Shown here: positions 9,435 through 16,940 of the stretch, piece by piece
Layout of the letters: each line of letters begins with the position of its first letter
Numbering within the stretch: position 1 is the first letter of the stretch
Origin: Miltoncostaea sp963703045
Lineage (GTDB): Bacteria > Actinomycetota > Thermoleophilia > Miltoncostaeales > Miltoncostaeaceae
Direction of reading: 5' to 3'
Length of the DNA stretch: 64,000 nucleotides
Assembly: GCA_963703045.1 (NCBI GenBank)
Contig: OY969782.1
Span: 1,736,001 to 1,800,000, forward strand
Program-made: the position numbers and the translations under genes
The notes under the pieces: generated by a model
Told to the model about the DNA's origin: nothing
The model's input: the letters and a program-made list of their open reading frames with translations, nothing else
Database searches by the model: none

Positions 9435-10532
9435 TCAGCGCTTCTTCTTCTTCGAGCGGGCCTGCGCCGGCCGCGAGCCCTTGGCGGAGCTCGTGCCGCC
9501 CCCCGCGCCCTTGTGCGGAGCGCCCTTCGGACGCGGCCGGCGCCGTGCGCCCGCCCCGTCGCCCCCGTTGCCTCCGTTTCCGCCCGACGGCTCGGGGGCG
9601 GTGGTGGCGTCGGGCGCCTCGACCGGCTCCGGCGCCTCGGTGGCCTCGCCCGCGGCCGGACCCTCCGCTCCCTCGTCCGCCGCGGCGGCGCCGCGGCGGC
9701 GGCGCGACGGGCGCGCGGGTGCGGTCTGCTCCTCGGCCTCGTCACCCGACACCGCCGCGGCCACCCCGGCCTCGGCCCGCGGTGCGGTGCGGGACCCCTT
9801 CTTCTGGGCCGTCGGGTTGCGGCTCGCGTACTTCTCGACCTCGTCGGGGTCCGCGAGGTGCAGGCCGATGCGGTGGCGCATCACGAGCTGCTGGCCGGCG
9901 GTCCAGAGGTTCGTGGTCATCCAGTACAGCACGAGGCCCGACGGGACCGGGAACTGGAAGACGAAGACCACCACCACGAGCGGCAGGATCCGCATGATGC
10001 GCCGCTGCGACTCGGGCATGTTCGGCGTCGCCGACAGCTCGGTCGACAGGAGCTGGCTGAGGGCGTAGATCGCCACGATCACCGCGGCGCCCCAACCGAT
10101 GTCGCCCAGCTCGAGCCGGATGTCCGGGATGACCCACATGAACGACAGCGCGTCGCTCGCCCCGGTGCCGACGACGGCCTCCTCCGAGAACTCCCGCAGC
10201 ACGTAGTACAGCGCGATGAAGATCGGTAGCTGCGCCACGAGCGGCAGGCACGAGGCGAACGGGTTGATCTCGTTCTCCTTGTAGAACCGCATCAGCTCCT
10301 CGTTGAGCTTCTGGCGGTTCCCCTTGTACTTGCGCTGCAGCTCCTTCAGCTGCGGCGCGACCATCTGCATGCTCCTCATCGAGGAGTACTGCTTGATGAC
10401 CAGGGGAAGGAGGGCCGTGCGGACGATGATCGTCAGGACGACGATCGACCATCCGTAGGTCAGGTTCGCGTTCTCGTGCAGGAAGTCGAGGAGGCCACGG
10501 AGCGGGTCCTCGAGCAGCTGGAGGGGGTTCAC
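9435..10532 (-). CDS. yidC: Membrane protein insertase YidC (short Gram-positive type)
   Basis: Inserts and folds membrane proteins alone or with SecYEG. The first helix TYGWSIVVLTIIVRTALLPLVIKQ includes the conserved positively charged Arg in the groove. Next come the cytoplasmic coil (QLKELQRKYKGNRQKLNEELMRFYKENEINP), SCLPLVAQLPIFIALYYVL and later helices (ILPLVVVVFVFQFPVPSGLVLYWMTTNLWT). The C-terminal third is a long Ala/Pro/Glu-rich linker ending in a KKKKR tail, probably a ribosome contact. GTG 10532 overlaps the yidD stop as GTGA, which decides the start; the longer upstream frame is spurious. Confidence 0.94.
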   Translation of the reverse strand: MNPLQLLEDPLRGLLDFLHENANLTYGWSIVVLTIIVRTALLPLVIKQYSSMRSMQMVAPQLKELQRKYKGNRQKLNEELMRFYKENEINPFASCLPLVAQLPIFIALYYVLREFSEEAVVGTGASDALSFMWVIPDIRLELGDIGWGAAVIVAIYALSQLLSTELSATPNMPESQRRIMRILPLVVVVFVFQFPVPSGLVLYWMTTNLWTAGQQLVMRHRIGLHLADPDEVEKYASRNPTAQKKGSRTAPRAEAGVAAAVSGDEAEEQTAPARPSRRRRGAAAADEGAEGPAAGEATEAPEPVEAPDATTAPEPSGGNGGNGGDGAGARRRPRPKGAPHKGAGGGTSSAKGSRPAQARSKKKKR

Positions 10533-10759
10533 GAGCGGAAGAGCCTCTGGTCGGCGGGGTGGTCGACACCGCCGTGGCTCCACGGGTTGCAGCGCAGCAA
10601 CCGCCAGCCGGCGAGGACGCTGCCGCGCGCGGGACCGAACTCACGGATCGCGCCGACGGCGTACGCCGAGCAGCTCGGGTGGTACTTGCAGCGCTGCGGG
10701 ATCAGCGGCGAGACGACCCGCTGATAGAGGCGGATCGGGGCGATCAGCAGCGCCCTCAC
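10529..10759 (-). CDS. yidD: Membrane protein insertion efficiency factor YidD
   Basis: 76-aa membrane-associated protein that assists YidC. Family motifs: LIRLYQRVVSPL near the N-terminus, the CKYHPSCSAYA cysteine motif, and WRLLRCNPWSHGG with DHP downstream. Overlaps rnpA and yidC by 4 bp each. Confidence 0.95.
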   Translation of the reverse strand: MRALLIAPIRLYQRVVSPLIPQRCKYHPSCSAYAVGAIREFGPARGSVLAGWRLLRCNPWSHGGVDHPADQRLFRS

Positions 10760-11142
10760 GCCGTGCTCGTGGCGGTGGCGCGCTCGGCGAGCTCGGCGAG
10801 TCGTGCACCGAGGGCGGCCGATCCGCGCTCCTCGACGTACTCGGCCGCGCCCGGCCGCGCGATCACGACCACGTCGATCCCACCGGGGAGCCCCGGCGCG
10901 ATCGCCGCGAACTGCTCGCGCAGCACCCGCTTGACCCGGTTGCGCTCCACGGCCCCGCCCACCTTGCGCGACACGGACAGGCCGAGGCGCGCCGGGGCGG
11001 TCGCCACGCGATCCTCCCGGGCGAAGGCGTACACCACGAGGTGGCGGTTGGCCGCCGATCGGCCCCGCCGGTACACGGCGTCGAAGTCGCCGGAGCGGGT
11101 GATCCGCGCCCGGCGCCGCGGAGCGGTGCCGGCATCGCTCAC
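10756..11142 (-). CDS. rnpA: Ribonuclease P protein component
   Basis: Protein cofactor of RNase P, which trims tRNA 5' ends. Motif RNRVKRVLREQFA (RNR box) with upstream SGDFDAVYRRGR and LGLSVSRKVGGAVERN. 128 aa. It starts 4 bp before the rpmH stop and shares the classic rpmH-rnpA order. Confidence 0.95.
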   Translation of the reverse strand: MSDAGTAPRRRARITRSGDFDAVYRRGRSAANRHLVVYAFAREDRVATAPARLGLSVSRKVGGAVERNRVKRVLREQFAAIAPGLPGGIDVVVIARPGAAEYVEERGSAALGARLAELAERATATSTA

Positions 11143-11145
11143 GCG

Positions 11146-11280
11146 TCAGGCCGACAGGCGCGCACGGCCCTTGGCGCGGCGGCGCTTGAGCACCGCCCGG
11201 CCGGCGCGGGTGCTCATGCGCACCCGGAAGCCGTGTGTCTTCTTGCGCTTGCGCCGATTGGGCTGGTAGGTCCTCTTCAC
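11146..11280 (-). CDS. rpmH: Ribosomal protein L34
   Basis: 44-aa basic protein VKRTYQPNRRKRKKTHGFRV... ending RAKGRARLSA, near-invariant in bacteria. GTG 11280 is the start; the longer in-frame extension upstream is not coding. First gene of the leftward operon running to parB. Confidence 0.97.
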   Translation of the reverse strand: MKRTYQPNRRKRKKTHGFRVRMSTRAGRAVLKRRRAKGRARLSA

Positions 11281-11355
11281 GCCCGCCGCACTCCTCGTCC
11301 GCGCCGATCCCTCGGCATCCTTATCCGGGCAGGCAGCGCCCGCCGGGGGTGGCCG

Positions 11356-11361
11356 AGCATA
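11356..11361 (-). promoter_or_regulatory. Candidate -10 box of the rpmH operon
   Basis: AGCATA on the plus strand is TATGCT on the coding strand, 75 nt before the rpmH start. No convincing -35. The leader 11281-11355 is otherwise featureless. Confidence 0.35.
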
Positions 11362-11439
11362 GCAAAGGACCCGCGGGGCTCCGGACTCGCCGGCAACGTC
11401 CCCCGACGGGGGCTCGACGGCGGGCCGCGCAGCGTGTAT

Positions 11440-11610
11440 CAGGCGCCTGTGAGGCCTCTCCACAAGTGTGGACATCACTGTGGAGAAATCCTTGGATCGC
11501 CTTCGTGGAGACGATGTGAGGGTTCGCCGTCCGCCGCCCCCGGACCTCTCCCACCAGATTTCGCCGCTCAGTCGTCTGTTTGTTCTCCACAGGCCCCCGA
11601 GGGGGCTTCA
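11440..11610. other. Probable chromosomal origin oriC (DnaA-box cluster)
   Basis: Gene-free gap between rpmH and the GHKL gene. DnaA boxes scored against TTATCCACA: CTCTCCACA 11456-11464 (7/9), reverse ATGTCCACA 11467-11475 (7/9), reverse TTCTCCACA 11479-11487 (8/9), direct TTCTCCACA 11583-11591 (8/9). A relatively A/T-richer stretch (11559-11585) lies beside the last box. Short GC hairpins flank the cluster (CCCCCGACGGGGG near 11401; GCCCCC-GA-GGGGGC 11593-11606). Genes diverge from this point. Confidence 0.7.
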
Positions 11611-11657
11611 CGGCGGGCGGGGGGCCGGGTTAGAGTGCCGCCCCCCACCCCCCGCCG

Positions 11658-12386
11658 ATGCCCTCGACCCTCACCCTCACGACACCCATCTCCGCCGCGC
11701 GGAGCGCCACGGGTGACGTGCTCGGCGTGCGCCTGGCCTTCTGGTCGGGGGCGGCCGAGCCCCCCCAGGTCGACCACCTGGGGGGGGACGACCCGGTCGT
11801 GCTGATCGAGGAGGTGTGCGACGCGGTGTGCGAGCGGTCGACCCTCCCGGCTCCGGCCATACGGGAGGTGGTCGAGAACCTCGTCCACGCCGGTTTCCGC
11901 GATGCGGTCGTGAGCGTCGGCGACGGCGGCAACACCGTGCGCGTCAGCGACCACGGCCCGGGCATCGACGACCCCGTGCGTGCCCTCCAGCCCGGGTTCA
12001 GCGGCGCCCGCGCCGAGGCGCGCGCCATCGTGCGGGGCGTCGGCGGCGGTCTGCCGCTCGCCCACGCCCTCATGACCGCGGCCGGCGGTCGCCTCGAGCT
12101 CGCCGACAACCTCGGCGGGGGCGCGGTCGTCACCCTCGTGATCGCCGCGCCCGAGGCCCCCGCACCCGAGCCGGTCTGCTCGCAGACGGCCCGCGTCATC
12201 CTCGCCCTCCTGCTCGAGGTCGGCAGCGCCGACACCGGGCGGCTGGCCCACGAGCTCGACTGCGCGCGCGCCGAGTGCGGCCGCGAGCTCGCCCTCCTGC
12301 ACCACCGCGGCCTGGTCAGCCGCGAGCCCCGGGGGGCGCACCGCCTCACCGAGGCCGGCGCCGCCCTCGTCGCCACGCTCTTCTAA
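11658..12386 (+). CDS. GHKL-ATPase plus winged-helix protein upstream of dnaA, function unknown
   Basis: 242 aa. The central part is a histidine-kinase-type ATPase fold: N-box REVVENLVHA (E70, N74, H77), G1 SDHGPGID (D98-D104) and G2 RGVGGGLPLAHALM (127-139), then the closing strand GGGAVVTLVIA. There is no receiver, sensor, membrane or phospho-His dimerisation domain, so it is not an ordinary kinase; it resembles stand-alone GHKL domains such as anti-sigma factors. Residues 173-242 form a probable winged helix (ARVILALLLEVGSADTGRLAHEL...LLHHRGLVSREPRGAHRLTEAG). ATG 11658 has no Shine-Dalgarno; TAGAGT at 11631 may be the -10. It ends 36 nt before dnaA, so the two are probably cotranscribed. 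Confidence 0.75.
   Translation: MPSTLTLTTPISAARSATGDVLGVRLAFWSGAAEPPQVDHLGGDDPVVLIEEVCDAVCERSTLPAPAIREVVENLVHAGFRDAVVSVGDGGNTVRVSDHGPGIDDPVRALQPGFSGARAEARAIVRGVGGGLPLAHALMTAAGGRLELADNLGGGAVVTLVIAAPEAPAPEPVCSQTARVILALLLEVGSADTGRLAHELDCARAECGRELALLHHRGLVSREPRGAHRLTEAGAALVATLF
11761..11785. repeat. 10-bp perfect inverted repeat inside the GHKL gene
   Basis: CCCCCCAGGT (11761-11770), 5-nt spacer, ACCTGGGGGG (11776-11785). It encodes PPQVDHLGG near residues 35-43 and would form a strong hairpin in DNA or mRNA. Confidence 0.6.
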
Positions 12387-12422
12387 CCCTCCCGGACCCC
12401 GCCCACCTCCGGAGCGCCGTAC

Positions 12423-13823
12423 ATGTCCCCCGCCATCGCACCCGCACACGAGCGTGACTCCGTCTGGACGGAGGTCCGCGAGCGCCTGCGCGCGACCCTC
12501 AACAGCCAGACGTACAAGTTCGCGTTCTCGGGTGCGCGCCCGGTGATGCTGGCCGACGACCGCATCGTGCTCGCGGTCGAGACCGAGCTGCTGCGCCAGT
12601 GGATCCGCCAGCGCTACCTGCCCCTGCTGCGGGACGCCCTCTTCGAGGTGCGCGGCGCCGACCTGGTGGTCGAGATCACGGTCGATCCCGCCCACGCCGA
12701 GGCCGACGCGGGAGCCGGGGCCGACGGCGCCCCCGCGCCGGCCGAGGCGCCGGTGCCGGTGATGACCGCGCTGCCCCGGCGCGCGCAGGGCCTGCAGCCG
12801 CGCTTCACCTTCGAGGCGTTCGTGACCGGGCCCTCCAACCGCTTCGCCCACGCCGCCGCCCTCGCGGTGGCCGAGCAGCCGGCCCGCGCCTACAACCCCT
12901 TCTTCATCTACGGCGGGGTCGGGTTGGGCAAGACCCACCTGCTGCACGCCATCGGGCACTTCGTGGCGGCCAACCACCCCGAGCTGGCGCTCACCTACGT
13001 CTCGGTCGAGACCTTCACGAACGAGTTCATCAACGCCCTGCGCGACGGCGGCATCCGCTCGTTCAAGGACCGCTACCGCAGCACGGACATCCTCCTGATC
13101 GACGACATCCAGTCGCTCCAGGGGCGCGAGCAGACCCAGGAGGAGTTCTTCCACACGTTCAACGCGCTCCACGACAGCGGCAAGCAGATCGTGATCTCGT
13201 CGGATCGCCCGCCCAAGGCGATCGCGACGCTCGAGGACCGCCTGCGCAGCCGGTTCGAGATGGGCCTCATCACCGACGTGCAGCCCCCCGACATCGAGAC
13301 CCGCATCGCGATCCTCCAGAAGCGCGTGCGCAGCGACCACTACGACATCCACGACCCCGAGGTGCTGCCGTTCATCGCGGGCCGGGTCTCGACGAACGTG
13401 CGCGCCCTCGAGGGCGCCCTCACCCGCGTGGTCGCGCACGGCTCCATCTCGGGGCGCCGGATCACGGTCGAGCTCGCCCACGAGATCCTCGAGGACCTGT
13501 TCCCCGCGGGCGAGGGCGTCATCAGCATCGAGCTCATCCAGACCGAGGTCTGCCGCTACTACAGCGTCTCGCTCGCCGAGCTGACCGGCGACAAGCGCAC
13601 ACGGCGCATCGTGCAGCCCCGCCAGGTGGCCATGTACCTCAGCCGCGACCTCACCGATGCGTCGCTGCCGCAGATCGGACGGGCGTTCGGCGGCCGCGAC
13701 CACACCACCGTCATGTACGCGGTGCAGAAGGTCGCCGGCCAGATGAACGCCGAGGGCGAGGTCCTCACCGCCGTCGAGGACCTGACGGGCCGTCTGACCG
13801 GTCGCCGGTCCCGCCCCTCGTGA
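12423..13823 (+). CDS. dnaA: Chromosomal replication initiator DnaA
   Basis: AAA+ initiator that melts oriC and loads the helicase. Domain I (about 1-85: VWTEVRERLRATLNSQTYKFAF), a short Ala/Pro-rich domain II (about 90-120), AAA+ domain III (Walker A GGVGLGKTHLLHA about 163-175; Walker B ILLIDDIQSL; sensor and Arg-finger region), and domain IV with the DNA-binding signature GGRDHTTVMYA. 466 aa. A GGAG at 12411-12414 precedes ATG 12423. Perfect family match; likely in an operon behind the GHKL gene. A GC hairpin follows at 13875. Confidence 0.98.
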   Translation: MSPAIAPAHERDSVWTEVRERLRATLNSQTYKFAFSGARPVMLADDRIVLAVETELLRQWIRQRYLPLLRDALFEVRGADLVVEITVDPAHAEADAGAGADGAPAPAEAPVPVMTALPRRAQGLQPRFTFEAFVTGPSNRFAHAAALAVAEQPARAYNPFFIYGGVGLGKTHLLHAIGHFVAANHPELALTYVSVETFTNEFINALRDGGIRSFKDRYRSTDILLIDDIQSLQGREQTQEEFFHTFNALHDSGKQIVISSDRPPKAIATLEDRLRSRFEMGLITDVQPPDIETRIAILQKRVRSDHYDIHDPEVLPFIAGRVSTNVRALEGALTRVVAHGSISGRRITVELAHEILEDLFPAGEGVISIELIQTEVCRYYSVSLAELTGDKRTRRIVQPRQVAMYLSRDLTDASLPQIGRAFGGRDHTTVMYAVQKVAGQMNAEGEVLTAVEDLTGRLTGRRSRPS

Positions 13824-13874
13824 CGGTGGACGGGTGGTGGGACACGCTGTCACGCCCCTCCCCAGAGTGCACCG

Positions 13875-13894
13875 CCCGGCGCCGTGGCGCCGGG
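13875..13894 (+). terminator. GC hairpin after dnaA
   Basis: CCCGGCGCC-GT-GGCGCCGGG, a perfect 9-bp inverted repeat 51 nt after the dnaA stop. No T-tract, as is common in high-GC actinobacteria. Confidence 0.5.
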
Positions 13895-14112
13895 GGCCCT
13901 GGGGACGGGTGGGGACGATCCGGGGCGTGTGCGCGATCGCCCCACCGGCCGCCCAACATGCCCGAGGTGAGGCTGAGCAGGCCTTTCGGGCGTTCTGCAC
14001 GGTGTCCACACGCCCTACGGTGGTGGTGATGACACCCCCTCTCTCCTTCTCTTGTACTCATGGGCCCGCCCCCTGTGTGTGGACGGCGCCCGCAACCGAC
14101 CCCGGCGATCGC

Positions 14113-14118
14113 TAGGGT
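14113..14118 (+). promoter_or_regulatory. Leaderless -10 box of dnaN
   Basis: TAGGGT, 6 nt, then GTG 14125. No Shine-Dalgarno is present. Confidence 0.5.
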
Positions 14119-14124
14119 CACCGG

Positions 14125-15225
14125 GTGCGCCTGGTCTCGCCCAAGGAGGAGCTCGCCGGCAAGCTCGCCGTCGCCGGCCGGGCCGCCTCGGCGAAGAGCA
14201 CCATCCAGATCCTCTCCCACGTCCTGCTGCGGGCGGAGGAGGGGCGGTGCGAGCTCGCCGCGACCGACATGGAGCTCTCGCTGCGGGTGCCGCTCGGCGC
14301 CTCGGTCGAGCAGCCCGGCGCGGTCGTGCTGCCGCGCCTCGCCGGCGACATCGTGCGCACGATGGCCGACGGGCCGATCACGCTCGAGCACCGCGCCAAC
14401 GAGGGCGTCGTGTCGCTGTCGGGCGGCGGATCCTCGTTCACGCTCAACTGCCTCCAGGCCAGCGACTTCCCCGAGCTGCCGCCCGACGAGGGCACCGGCC
14501 TGGTCATCCCCTCCGAGCCGCTCGTCGAGGCGATCGACCGGGTCGCCCGCGCGGCGTCGCGCGACGAGACGCGCCCGGTGCTCACCGGCGTCATGGTGCG
14601 TCTCGGGCCCGACGGGATCACGATGGTCGCGACCGACTCGTACCGCCTCGCGGTGCGGCAGACGCCCCTCGACTCGCCGCCCGCCGACGTGAGCGAGGCG
14701 ATCGTGCCGGCGCGGGCCCTCGGCGAGGTGTCGCGGCTGGTGGGCGCGATGAAGGCCGAGTCGGTGGAGATCGTGCTCGGCGACGCCCAGGCGCTGTTCC
14801 GGGTCGGGGAGATGCGCCTCACCAGTCGGGTGATCGAGGGCCAGTTCCCCGACCACCGCCAGCTCGTGCCCGACGCGTTCGAGCACGACGTGGCGTTCGG
14901 CCGCGCCGAGCTGCTGGGCGTGCTGACCCGCATCGGGGTGCTCGCCCAGCGCAGCACGCCGGTGAGGCTGGCCTTCGAGCCGGGCGCGGTCACCATCTCG
15001 GCCTCCAGCGACCAGGTGGGGGAGGGACGCGAGTCACTGCCCGTCTCCTTCTCGGGCGACAGCCTCGAGATGGGCTTCAACGTCGAGTTCCTGCGGGCCG
15101 GAGTGGAGAGCATCCCGGGCGACGAGGTCCGTCTGGGCCTCATCAGCCCGCTCCGCCCGGGGCTGCTCCGGGGGGCCGGCGACGACTACCGCTACCTCCT
15201 CATGCCGATCCGGCTCAACGCCTGA
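14125..15225 (+). CDS. dnaN: DNA polymerase III beta sliding clamp
   Basis: Ring-shaped processivity clamp. Three clamp folds span 366 aa. Landmarks: SAKSTIQILSHVLLRAEEG near the N-terminus, DFPELP (about 113), VATDSYRLAVR in the second domain, and the C-terminal LLMPIRL that forms part of the partner-binding pocket. GTG 14125 is preceded directly by a leaderless-type box. recF follows after a short gap. Confidence 0.97.
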   Translation: MRLVSPKEELAGKLAVAGRAASAKSTIQILSHVLLRAEEGRCELAATDMELSLRVPLGASVEQPGAVVLPRLAGDIVRTMADGPITLEHRANEGVVSLSGGGSSFTLNCLQASDFPELPPDEGTGLVIPSEPLVEAIDRVARAASRDETRPVLTGVMVRLGPDGITMVATDSYRLAVRQTPLDSPPADVSEAIVPARALGEVSRLVGAMKAESVEIVLGDAQALFRVGEMRLTSRVIEGQFPDHRQLVPDAFEHDVAFGRAELLGVLTRIGVLAQRSTPVRLAFEPGAVTISASSDQVGEGRESLPVSFSGDSLEMGFNVEFLRAGVESIPGDEVRLGLISPLRPGLLRGAGDDYRYLLMPIRLNA

Positions 15226-15271
15226 TCCCACCAGGGGCGCCCCGGCCGACTGGTCGGCGCGGCGCCTCGAG

Positions 15272-16351
15272 GTGCGCGACGTCCGCTGCTGGGAGCGGGC
15301 AGAGCTGGACCTGCCGTCCGGCCTGGTCGTGATCGTGGGCCCGAACGGGGCCGGGAAGACCTCGCTGGTGGAGGCGGTGGTGCTCGGGTGCGTCGGCGTC
15401 TCGCCGCGGACGGCCCGAGAGGCCGAGATCGTCCGCCGGGGCGCGCCCGCGCTGCACGTGACCCTCGACCTCGACGGGCCGACCGGGCTGCACCGGCGCG
15501 AGATCGGCTTCGCGCCCGGCCAGGGTCGCCGGCTGCGCACCGACGGCGAGCCGGTGAGGGCGCTCGGGGCGTGGCGCGCCCGGGCCGTGCTCGTGTTCCT
15601 GCCCGACGAGCTGCGGGCGGTGAAGGGCCCGCCCGCCGCCCGCCGCCGCGCCCTCGACCGGGTGCTGGAGGCCGCGAGCCCCGGGTTCGCCGACGACCTG
15701 GCCGGCTACGGCCACGCGCTGACCCAGCGCAACGCCCTGCTGCGGCGCGTGCGCGCGGGCGTCGCCGACCCGGCGACCCTGCCCGCCTGGGAGGCTCCCA
15801 TGGCGGAGCTCGGCGCCCGCGTCGCCGCCGTCCGCAGGGCGGGCGCCGCGGCGCTCGCCGCGCCCTTCGCCACGTGGCTCGCCGGCCTCGGCGGTGGCTC
15901 GGGCGGCACGCTCCGGCTCGAGACCTCGCCCCCCTCGCTCGCCGACGTCCCCGACGCCGACCTCGAGCTCGTGCTGCGTGACGGCTTCGCCGAGCGGCGC
16001 CCGCGCGAGATCCAGGCGGCCCAGACGCTCGCGGGCCCCCACCGCGACGACCTCTGGATCGGCGTGGGGGCGGCCGATCTGCGCCGGGAGGGCAGCCAGG
16101 GCGAGCAGCGCACCGCCGCCCTCGCGCTGCTGCTCGCCGCGCGCGACCACCTGCGCGCGCGTGCCGCCCGCCCGATCCTCCTGCTCGACGACGTGCTCAG
16201 CGAGCTCGATCCCACCCGCCGCCGCCTGCTGCTCGAGGCGGTGCGCGACGGCGGCCAGACCCTCGTCACCACCGCCGACCCGACCGCCGCCGACATCCTC
16301 GACGCGCCACCCGACGCGCTCGTGCGGGTCGCCGCCGGCACCCTGTCGTGA
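15272..16351 (+). CDS. recF: DNA replication/repair protein RecF
   Basis: SMC-like ATPase that helps load RecA at gaps. Walker A VGPNGAGKTSLVEAV, the QLR-like FLPDELRAVKGPPAARRRALD region, GPHRDDL, signature SQGEQRTAALALLLA and Walker B ILLLDDVLSELDPTRR. 359 aa from GTG 15272. RecF normally begins with a RxL-x-V strand; here RRLEV is encoded just upstream in frame with no ATG/GTG before it, so the true start may be upstream or the 5' end may hold an indel. The stop overlaps the next start (GTGA). Confidence 0.93.
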   Translation: MRDVRCWERAELDLPSGLVVIVGPNGAGKTSLVEAVVLGCVGVSPRTAREAEIVRRGAPALHVTLDLDGPTGLHRREIGFAPGQGRRLRTDGEPVRALGAWRARAVLVFLPDELRAVKGPPAARRRALDRVLEAASPGFADDLAGYGHALTQRNALLRRVRAGVADPATLPAWEAPMAELGARVAAVRRAGAAALAAPFATWLAGLGGGSGGTLRLETSPPSLADVPDADLELVLRDGFAERRPREIQAAQTLAGPHRDDLWIGVGAADLRREGSQGEQRTAALALLLAARDHLRARAARPILLLDDVLSELDPTRRRLLLEAVRDGGQTLVTTADPTAADILDAPPDALVRVAAGTLS

Positions 16352-16857
16352 CCGGGCGCCCGCGCCGCCGCCGCCGTCGCGCCGACCCGCTGCCGGCCGG
16401 AGACGTGCTGCGCCGCTTCCGGCGGAGCGCGGGCGCCCCGGCGGCGGGCCCCGCGGGTGCGGCGGCCGTCGCCTGGCCCCGGGTCGTGGGGGACGCCGCC
16501 GCCCTGCACAGCGCCCCCGTCCGGCGCACCCGCGCCGGCGTGCTGACCGTGGCGTGCTCGAGCGCGGCCTGGGCGCACGAGCTGACCATGCGCCGCGACG
16601 AGCTCACCCGCCGGCTGACCGACGAGTGCCCCGAGGCGGGCGTCGTGGGCCTGCGCTTCTCGGTGGCCGACCACGTGCCCCGCGCCGCCTCCCCGCCCTC
16701 CGCCGCCGCCCCGCCCCCGCCCCCCGCCCCGACCGACGACGAACGGGCCGCGGCGACCCGCGCGACCCGCGACGTGGAGGATCCGCGCGTGCGCGACCTG
16801 ATCGCCCGCGCGACCGCCGCCTCGTCGGCCCGTCACCGCGGGTCCCGAGAGACATGA
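16348..16857 (+). CDS. DciA-like protein (DUF721)
   Basis: 169 aa. The N-terminal Arg-rich head (RPRRRRRR) is followed by a DUF721/DciA fold: VAWPRVVGDAAALHSAPVRRTRAGVLTVACSSAAWAHELTMRRDELTRRL, the VxVxSSAWAxEL core. A low-complexity Pro/Ala linker and a charged C-terminus follow. DciA proteins are the ancestral loaders of DnaB helicase, and the recF-DUF721-gyrB position is typical in actinobacteria. Translationally coupled to recF. Confidence 0.88.
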   Translation: MTGRPRRRRRRADPLPAGDVLRRFRRSAGAPAAGPAGAAAVAWPRVVGDAAALHSAPVRRTRAGVLTVACSSAAWAHELTMRRDELTRRLTDECPEAGVVGLRFSVADHVPRAASPPSAAAPPPPPAPTDDERAAATRATRDVEDPRVRDLIARATAASSARHRGSRET

Positions 16858-16869
16858 TTTACCTGCAAA

Positions 16870-16878
16870 TGTGGATAA
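16870..16878 (-). promoter_or_regulatory. Perfect DnaA box upstream of gyrB
   Basis: TGTGGATAA, the exact reverse complement of TTATCCACA. It is the only perfect box I found and sits 30 nt before a TAAACT -10-like box (16908-16913) in the gyrB leader, inside a locally A/T-rich stretch. Confidence 0.75.
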
Positions 16879-16940
16879 AACAGGGGGCTTCCGGCCACCG
16901 GGGGTGCTAAACTCCCGGGACGCTCCTGAGGAGGCAGCAG

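Larger units (their letters stand above)
13824..14124. other. dnaA-dnaN intergenic region with weak DnaA boxes
   Basis: 301 nt without a gene. It contains a terminator-like hairpin (13875-13894), box-like GTGTCCACA 14002-14010 (7/9 to the DnaA box), reverse box-like TGTGGACGG 14078-14086 (weaker), a pyrimidine tract 14036-14052, and the dnaN promoter box. It could be a second part of a bipartite origin, but the matches are poorer than those at 11456-11591. Confidence 0.4.

Noticed and set aside
11328..11340. TTATCCGGG as a DnaA box
   Set aside because: It matches only the first six of nine bases and lies in the rpmH leader; not counted.
11321..11478. N-terminal extension of ribosomal protein L34
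   Set aside because: The open frame runs upstream, but L34 begins at VKRTYQPN; the extension lies in leader and origin DNA with DnaA boxes.
11568..14009. An 813-aa open frame opposite dnaA
   Set aside because: It covers dnaA and the GHKL gene in antisense with biased composition; a shadow of real genes.
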